From Planctomycetaceae bacterium (GTDB taxonomy: Bacteria; Planctomycetota; Planctomycetia; Pirellulales; UBA1268): a DNA stretch of 52,550 nt. The notes beneath the pieces were generated by a model. That model was not told the origin of the DNA. It did not search any database and worked only from the letters and a program-made list of their open reading frames with translations. Below, one piece after another: positions 47,447 through 52,550 of the stretch. Every line of letters starts with the position of its first letter. Positions within the stretch are counted from its first letter, which is position 1. The stretch lies in the NCBI GenBank assembly GCA_947449135.1, contig CANFQO010000016.1:1-52550 (forward strand), written 5' to 3'. The translations under genes and the position numbers were made by a program.

Positions 47447-47482
47447 TGGGATCAGCTCTGAGATCAGCTCTGGGATCAGCAC
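47447..47482. repeat. Three tandem 12-bp repeats after miaE
   Basis: TGGGATCAGCTC, TGAGATCAGCTC and TGGGATCAGCAC lie head to tail right after the miaE stop codon. They precede the metal ATPase start (47517) by 34 bases. Confidence 0.65.
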
Positions 47483-47516
47483 GCAACCACATGCGACGAA
47501 CAATGGATCTCTTGCC

Positions 47517-49490
47517 ATGACCACACATTCCACGTCCACCGGGCCGGGCACGCCCGCTTCCCGCCCGCTGCCGATCAACGAACTGATCGCCGTCGGTGCG
47601 CTTGTGTCCCTGGCGGCATGGGCGGTCATCACCTGGTCGGGCCGCGGTGGGGCACCGGTGCCGCTTGGGCCGATTGATCCTGCCCGCTGGTTTCCTGGCC
47701 GTGGCCTCACGCTGGCCGACATGCCGCTGGTGGCGATGCTCGTGTTGGGGGGTGTGCCGCTGGTGTGGGATCTCGTCGCCAAAGTGTGTGCCGGCACGTT
47801 TGGCTCCGACCTGCTGGCCGGCCTGTCGATTGTCACGAGCATTCTCCTTGGGGAATACCTTGCTGGCGTGCTGGTCGTGCTGATGCTCTCGGGAGGGGAG
47901 GCGCTTGAATCACGTGCCGTCAGCCGGGCCGGGGATGTGCTCAACGCGCTGGCCCGCCGCATGCCGACGCTCGCCCATCGCAAGACGGCCGCCGGACTGG
48001 CCGACATCAGGCTCATCGAGGTGGCTGTGGGAGATCTGATCGTGGTCCTGCCACACGAGATCTGTCCGGTGGACGGCACGGTGGTGTCGGGCCGCGGCTC
48101 GATGGACGAAAGCTATCTCACCGGCGAGCCCTACCGAATGGCGAAGGCTCCGGGGTCGACCGTGCTTTCCGGCGCGATTAACGGGCAGGCTGCGCTCGAA
48201 GTCCGCACCGACCGCGTGGCCGGCGACAGCCGCTACGCCAAGATCATGGACGTGCTTCGCGCCAGCGAGGAGCAGCGGCCGCAGCTGCGGCGGATGGCCG
48301 ACATGCTCGGCGCTTTCTACACGCCGCTGGCGGTGGCGATTGCCGCTGCGGCCTGGTGGTTCAGCGGCAGCGCCACGCGGTTTCTCGCCGTGCTCGTCGT
48401 CGCCACCCCCTGCCCGCTCCTGATCGCGATCCCGGTGGCGATCATCGGCGCCGTGTCGTTGGCGGCCAAACGCGGCATCGTGATCCGTGACCCGGCCATT
48501 CTCGAACGTCTCGACACCTGCCGCACGGCGATCTTCGATAAGACAGGAACGCTCACCTATGGCGAGCCCAGCCTCACCGACGTCGTGCTCTTGGGAGGTT
48601 TGTCCCAGACCGAGGTGCTGGCACTGGCTGCAAGCCTCGAAACCTACTCCAAGCATCCACTCTCCGCGGCCGTGGTGCAGGCCGCCGCAGAACAGTCGGT
48701 CCGGTTGCTGGATGTCGAGGCGCTCGCCGAGAAGCCTGGGATGGGGCTGGTTGGACAGGTAAAAAAACTCAATGGCGCCGCGTTGGTGCACGAGGTGGCG
48801 ATCACCAGCCGCCAGAAGCTCCCGAACGTCGATGCCGACGGTGTCGCCAAGCTGCCGGCGGTCAGTGGAGGCCTCGAATGCGTGGTGGTGGTGGATGGGA
48901 AGACCGAAGCCTTGCTCCGCTTTCGCGACTCGCCGCGGGCCGACGGCCGGCCGTTTGTCAGCCACTTGAAACCAGCCCATGGGCTTTCCAGGGTGATGCT
49001 CGTCTCCGGTGACCGCGAGAGCGAGGTCCGCTGGCTCGCCGATCTGGTCGGCATCACCGAGGTGCACGCCGGCATCCAGCCCGAGGGAAAGCTCAGAATC
49101 GTGGAGCAGGCGACGGCCGAGGCGCCGACGCTCTTTGTCGGCGACGGCATCAACGACGCGCCGGCACTGGCGGCGGCGACGGTCGGCATCGCGATGGGCG
49201 CAGCGAGCGACGTCACCAGCGAGGCGGCCGGTGCTGTGGTGATGGACACGGCGCTGGAACGGATCGACGAACTGCTCCACATCGGCCGACGACTGCGGTC
49301 GATCGCGCTGCAAAGCGCCGTGGGCGGAATGGCAGCCAGCCTGATCGGCATGGGCCTGGCCTCAGCCGGGTTTCTATCCCCGGCGATGGGCGCTCTGTTC
49401 CAAGAGGCGATCGACGTGGTAGCGGTGCTCAACGCCCTCCGCGTGTCATGGGATCCGGGAACGCTCTCGGACTATCACGACCGTGGCTGA
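47517..49490 (+). CDS. P1B-type metal-transporting ATPase
   Basis: A 657-residue P-type ATPase started at ATG 47517. It has SYLTGEP in the actuator domain, the phosphorylation motif [19 protein letters not shown] (HP motif), and [15 protein letters not shown]. The transmembrane metal site reads [11 protein letters not shown] (TPC instead of CPC), and the last membrane segment has [12 protein letters not shown]. The TPC plus QE-x2-D-x5-N pattern is that described for the P1B-5 subgroup linked to nickel, cobalt or iron. There is no N-terminal heavy-metal-binding domain and no C-terminal hemerythrin domain. The substrate is inferred, not shown. Confidence 0.88.
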   Translation: MTTHSTSTGPGTPASRPLPINELIAVGALVSLAAWAVITWSGRGGAPVPLGPIDPARWFPGRGLTLADMPLVAMLVLGGVPLVWDLVAKVCAGTFGSDLLAGLSIVTSILLGEYLAGVLVVLMLSGGEALESRAVSRAGDVLNALARRMPTLAHRKTAAGLADIRLIEVAVGDLIVVLPHEICPVDGTVVSGRGSMDESYLTGEPYRMAKAPGSTVLSGAINGQAALEVRTDRVAGDSRYAKIMDVLRASEEQRPQLRRMADMLGAFYTPLAVAIAAAAWWFSGSATRFLAVLVVATPCPLLIAIPVAIIGAVSLAAKRGIVIRDPAILERLDTCRTAIFDKTGTLTYGEPSLTDVVLLGGLSQTEVLALAASLETYSKHPLSAAVVQAAAEQSVRLLDVEALAEKPGMGLVGQVKKLNGAALVHEVAITSRQKLPNVDADGVAKLPAVSGGLECVVVVDGKTEALLRFRDSPRADGRPFVSHLKPAHGLSRVMLVSGDRESEVRWLADLVGITEVHAGIQPEGKLRIVEQATAEAPTLFVGDGINDAPALAAATVGIAMGAASDVTSEAAGAVVMDTALERIDELLHIGRRLRSIALQSAVGGMAASLIGMGLASAGFLSPAMGALFQEAIDVVAVLNALRVSWDPGTLSDYHDRG

Positions 49491-50239
49491 CGCTGGACAA
49501 CAGCCGTCGCCACTTTCGTCGCTAGTCCGCCGCCCGCCCAGACTGCGGCTCCCGCCAGCGCTCCGGTGATCACGCCGCCCGGCCCGGCCGGCAGACCGGC
49601 CAGGGCACATGCCGCGGCGGAGGTGGCAAGCCCTGCGGCCTCTCCGGCCCGGCGACTATCGGCGGCGGAGCGTCCAGCATGGTTGGCCGTCCACTCGGCG
49701 GCCAGTGCCGCAGCCTCACCGGCGATGGCCGCGGGCACGAGCGTCCTCAAGCCGAGTCGTACCGTCGTACCCAGCGCCGTCCGAACGGCGATCCGCTCGG
49801 CAGCACCGACCGCAGCGGTCGACAGCAGCCCACGGGCCGACACGGCTGCCGCCACCCGTGCCGCCGCACCGCTGATCCGCTCGAGCACGATCTCCACCTG
49901 GCGGCTCGACCGCTCACCCGTCGCGCACCATGTGGCGAAGTGCTCGCAGTTGTCGATCACCGGACAGTAGCCCTCCCGGCCGACGTGGGCGAGTGCCCGC
50001 GCTACGATCTCGGCGGGCGGATGCGTGGCGACTGGCTCCGTCGTGACGAGCACTGCGATTCCACCGGCAAACTCCGCCAAGCTTGTCCGTTCGACCCGGC
50101 CCCCTGCCAGCGGCCGCCGGAAGTCGTCTGGCCGCGCGTGAACGACCGTGCCGTCGCCAGCATCGATGCCGTGGTGCATGTACGCCACGTTTGAGCCGGC
50201 CAGCCGTCGTTCCACCCGCAAGCGATCACCAGCCGCCAT
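49475..50239 (-). CDS. LRAT-domain protein
   Basis: A 254-residue protein started at ATG 50239, ten bases after AAGGAG. The first 125 residues match the NlpC/P60-related LRAT domain: [17 protein letters not shown] supplies the catalytic His, and [15 protein letters not shown] the catalytic Cys in the NCEHF motif. The rest is Ala/Gly-rich with hydrophobic stretches ([20 protein letters not shown]) that may be membrane-associated. LRAT enzymes transfer acyl groups or hydrolyse lipids or amides. Substrate unknown. It overlaps the end of the convergent ATPase by 16 bases. Confidence 0.82.
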   Translation of the reverse strand: MAAGDRLRVERRLAGSNVAYMHHGIDAGDGTVVHARPDDFRRPLAGGRVERTSLAEFAGGIAVLVTTEPVATHPPAEIVARALAHVGREGYCPVIDNCEHFATWCATGERSSRQVEIVLERISGAAARVAAAVSARGLLSTAAVGAAERIAVRTALGTTVRLGLRTLVPAAIAGEAAALAAEWTANHAGRSAADSRRAGEAAGLATSAAACALAGLPAGPGGVITGALAGAAVWAGGGLATKVATAVVQRQPRS

Positions 50240-50318
50240 CCGTTGATTCTCCTTGTGGCCGATCAATGGCCCGCACCGGCTGAATCATTCTACGCACCCA
50301 CGTTCGCCCCGGTTCACC

Positions 50319-50358
50319 TGGGCGTTGTCAGTGGGCATTCTCCCACACACAACGCCCA
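50319..50358. promoter_or_regulatory. Strong hairpin upstream of the PiT gene
   Basis: TGGGCGTTGT (50319-50328) pairs with ACAACGCCCA (50349-50358), and inside them GTGGG (50331-50335) pairs with CCCAC (50342-50346). The internal loop is CA opposite AC, and the hairpin loop is CATTCT. It sits 107 bases before the PiT start and 80 bases before the divergent LRAT gene. It could be a leader hairpin or a regulator site. No T-run follows. Confidence 0.5.
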
Positions 50359-50465
50359 AGTATGAGAATTTCATAAGGACCTGATTGTCACTTGTATCGG
50401 GCCCAAGGTCGCCGTAGTTTCATTTTCCTTTCTTCTCAGGGAACCAGACGCAGAAAGCGGCCGCT

Positions 50466-52019
50466 ATGGAAATCCTGGAAGTCTTCAACACGCTCGGCAC
50501 TGGGCAGCTCTTCTTGCTGCTCGTCGCCCTGGTGATCGCCTTTGGCTTCGAGGTCATCAACGGCTTTCACGACACGGCCAACGCCGTGGCGACGGTGATC
50601 TACACCAAGTCGATGAAGCCGACTCCCGCCGTCATCTGGTCGGGGCTCTGGAACTTCATCGGCGTGCATGCCGGCGGCATCGGCGTCGCCTTCAGCATCG
50701 TGCACCTGCTGCCGGTCGACCTGCTGGTCAACATCAAGACCGGCCGAGGGCTGGCGATGGTGCTGTCGCTGTTGGGCGCCGCGATCATCTGGAATTTCGC
50801 CACCTGGTACCGCGGCCTGCCGGCCTCCAGTTCCCATTCGCTCATCGGCTCGATCATGGGCGTGGGGATGATGAACGCCCTGATGGAGCACGGCTCGATG
50901 GCCCGCGGGATCAATTGGCACAAGGCCACCGAGGTTGGGATCGCCCTGCTTCTCTCGCCGGCGATCGGCTTTGGTCTGGCGGCGGCACTGCTCTTGATCA
51001 GCAAGAAGCTGATCCCCGCCAAAGAACTCTACGAGCCGCCGCACGGCGATCGGCCGCCGCCGTGGTGGATTCGCGGTCTGCTCATCGGCACCTGCACCGG
51101 CGTCAGCTTTGCCCACGGCTCCAACGATGGCCAGAAGGGAATGGGGCTGATCATGCTGGTGTTGATCGGCATCGTGCCGGCCGCCTACGCCCTCAACATG
51201 AATTCGTCGACGGCCGATCTCACGGCTACGGTTGCCGCCGCCCAAAAGCTGGAAGCGGAACTTTCCGATCCGGAGTTGGCAGGCATGATGACGGCTCTTA
51301 AGGACCAGCATCTCGCCGAATCTCGGGTCGAGCGGCTCTCGCGGAGCGAAACTGTGTCGGCCGCGGAAGTGATCGAGTCGACGCTGGTGGACGACGTTCT
51401 CGATCCCTATCCGGCCAACGATGTCGTGCTCGCGACGCTCGATCCGCTGCCGCTAGTGAAGGGCGTGCTGAAGAGCCTCGAGGGCCGCCAGAGTTTCGAC
51501 GAGCTGCAGGCTGACGAGCGTTGGCAGCTGCGGACCAATCTGGTTGAGCTGGGAGCCTCGGTTCGCACGCTCTTGCGTCAGTTTGGCGACCGGCTGGCTG
51601 AGGACCGCCGCAAGGTGCTCAAAGGCCTGGCGGGCCAGCTGGCCAAGCCGGTGGAATACGTGCCAGAGTGGGTCGTGATGGGCGTGGCTCTCTGCCTCGG
51701 GATCGGCACGATGTTCGGCTGGGAGCGGATCGTGAAGACGGTGGGCGAGAAGATCGGCAAGACCCATCTCACCTATGCCCAGGGGGGCGCGGCTGAGCTG
51801 GTCGCCGCCACGACGATCGCGATGGCCGACCATCTGGGCATGCCGGTGAGCACGACGCACGTGCTCTCCAGCGGCGTGGCGGGCACGATGTGGGCCAACA
51901 AGTCGGGCATCCAGCCGGAGACGGTCCGCGAGATCGCGCTGGCCTGGATCCTCACGCTGCCCGTGGCGATGGCCCTCTCAGGCAGCCTCTACTGGCTGGC
52001 GACCTGGTTTGTGGGGTAG
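50466..52019 (+). CDS. pit: Inorganic phosphate transporter, PiT family
   Basis: A 517-residue low-affinity phosphate (metal-phosphate/H+ or Na+) symporter. The duplicated PHO4 signatures are FEVINGFHDTANAVATVIYT near 30 and SFAHGSNDGQKGMGLI near 215, with GLPASSSHSLIGSIMG and its second-half partner GMPVSTTHVLSSGVAG. About 150 hydrophilic residues (about 250-400) sit between the membrane halves, as in other PiT proteins. The start follows a leader with a strong hairpin. There is no phoU-like gene nearby. Confidence 0.93.
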   Translation: MEILEVFNTLGTGQLFLLLVALVIAFGFEVINGFHDTANAVATVIYTKSMKPTPAVIWSGLWNFIGVHAGGIGVAFSIVHLLPVDLLVNIKTGRGLAMVLSLLGAAIIWNFATWYRGLPASSSHSLIGSIMGVGMMNALMEHGSMARGINWHKATEVGIALLLSPAIGFGLAAALLLISKKLIPAKELYEPPHGDRPPPWWIRGLLIGTCTGVSFAHGSNDGQKGMGLIMLVLIGIVPAAYALNMNSSTADLTATVAAAQKLEAELSDPELAGMMTALKDQHLAESRVERLSRSETVSAAEVIESTLVDDVLDPYPANDVVLATLDPLPLVKGVLKSLEGRQSFDELQADERWQLRTNLVELGASVRTLLRQFGDRLAEDRRKVLKGLAGQLAKPVEYVPEWVVMGVALCLGIGTMFGWERIVKTVGEKIGKTHLTYAQGGAAELVAATTIAMADHLGMPVSTTHVLSSGVAGTMWANKSGIQPETVREIALAWILTLPVAMALSGSLYWLATWFVG

Positions 52020-52172
52020 GTCACGCGACCCGCCACTGGCATTGCGCCGCCGAGACGGCAGAAGTCTCCTTCGCGGGGACTTTCGCCGTTGGGCGTGTTG
52101 GCAGTGCAAACCTCAAAAGGGCGAAATTCCAACGCTCGTCGAGCTTCCGCCGATCCCGGCTCCCTCCACGAC

Positions 52173-52384
52173 TGCTGCGCAGGATGCGAAGCGCAGCACC
52201 GGCACACTGCGTTTGCCAAGTGAAAACGGCAGGATGCCGTGTTTCACGTGTAGACAGATGCTGAGGAGCCGGTCGGAGGCACGCGCAGGAGCCGGTGCAC
52301 TTTGCCTGCAACCCACAACTCACCATCATCCAAGAGCATGCAACGGCAAAGTCCGCCGGCGACGAGCATGCCGCAGCCGGCGAA
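52173..52384. repeat. Structured intergenic repeat, copy B
   Basis: The left core is 52258-52297 and the right core 52353-52384, matching copy A. The central stem ACTTTGCC (52299-52306) pairs with GGCAAAGT (52345-52352) around a 38-base loop. The upstream hairpins are TGCTGCGC/GCGCAGCA (52173-52198) and the long stem GTGAAA+ACGGCA with TGCCGT+TTTCAC (52220-52247). Architecture is the same as in copy A although hairpin sequences differ. Confidence 0.75.
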
Positions 52385-52535
52385 CCAAAGCGGGTAAATG
52401 TTGCCCCGTCTCTGTTTTACCCGCAGCGAACGTCCGGTGACGGGGCGTGGGCGGCCCCGAACCAAAGCGGGTAAATGTTGCCCCGTCTCTGTTTTACCCG
52501 CAGCGAACGTCCGGCGACGGGGCATGGGCAGCCCC
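52382..52535. repeat. 77-bp tandem repeat, two units
   Basis: The units 52382-52458 and 52459-52535 differ at three positions, and a third unit begins at 52536 but diverges after a few bases. Each unit contains CGGGTAAA/TTTACCCG (in unit one 52391-52398 and 52416-52423) and an overlapping GCCCCGTC/GACGGGGC pair, so alternative folds are possible. It starts where structured repeat B ends. Confidence 0.75.
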
Positions 52536-52550
52536 GAACCGTGCCAGCTC

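Larger units (their letters stand above)
52020..52550. other. Gene-free right end, rich in repeats
   Basis: No convincing gene is found between the pit stop and the end of the window. It contains copy B of the structured repeat and a 77-bp tandem repeat. Reading frames here run through repeat sequence and differ between copies. Confidence 0.6.

Noticed and set aside
50372-50396. Possible Pho box (TTTCATA and TTGTCAC) upstream of pit
   Set aside because: The two half-like elements are 16 bases apart rather than the expected 11 and match the consensus poorly.

Overview
The window is GC-rich, gene-dense DNA from a planctomycete, most likely the Pirellulales side of the phylum. This rests on lineage-typical families: a YTV-repeat surface protein (326-1867), a DUF1559/H-X9-DG pseudopilin (35890-36783), a secreted protein with a LEPR-xLL-like N-terminus (37013-37813), a short CPxC/CRxCG zinc-ribbon protein, and the start of a conserved planctomycete protein at the left edge. 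No rRNA, tRNA, CRISPR array or transposase gene was found.

Layout. 1-10.5 kb is mostly minus-strand core metabolism: YTV protein, zinc ribbon, lutC/lutB (lactate oxidation), lutA, and sucD/sucC (succinyl-CoA synthetase). A plus-strand pair lies between lutB and lutA: a GspE/PilB-type ATPase and a CvpA-like membrane protein with EF-hand-like loops. From 11.6 to 33.6 kb lies a 22-kb surface-glycan locus. It is bracketed by two paralogous GT4-gmd pairs (11614-13900 and 31299-33561). Inside are three SAM methyltransferases, an FkbM-type methyltransferase, tandem-domain glycosyltransferases, rfbB and rfbA, an RgpF-like protein and three sulfotransferase-like genes, consistent with a methylated and probably sulfated deoxyhexose polysaccharide. 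33.6-40.8 kb holds lnt, small secreted proteins, a nucleotide-sugar epimerase and an alpha/beta hydrolase. 41-45.1 kb is the classic ffh-rpsP-trmD-rplS-yraN cluster, but rimM is missing. 45.2-52 kb has an SMR exporter, TauE-like permease, DUF2237, miaE, a P1B-type metal ATPase, an LRAT-domain protein and a PiT phosphate transporter.

The most unusual signals are these. (1) Thirteen of the seventeen glycan-locus proteins end in Ala-Ala, usually after Arg/Lys, and the alanines are encoded by many different synonymous codons. Only one of the other complete proteins (SucC) ends this way. This looks like a shared C-terminal tag, perhaps a ClpXP-type degron or a docking signal. (2) A structured intergenic repeat occurs downstream of ffh and downstream of pit. 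Its core arms are nearly identical, its central stem differs between copies by compensatory base changes, and it has extra 5' hairpins. A 77-bp tandem repeat follows the second copy. (3) Several strong palindromes sit at gene boundaries, including a REP-like palindrome that fills the lutA/sucD gap. All functional statements are inferences from sequence; no searches were run.
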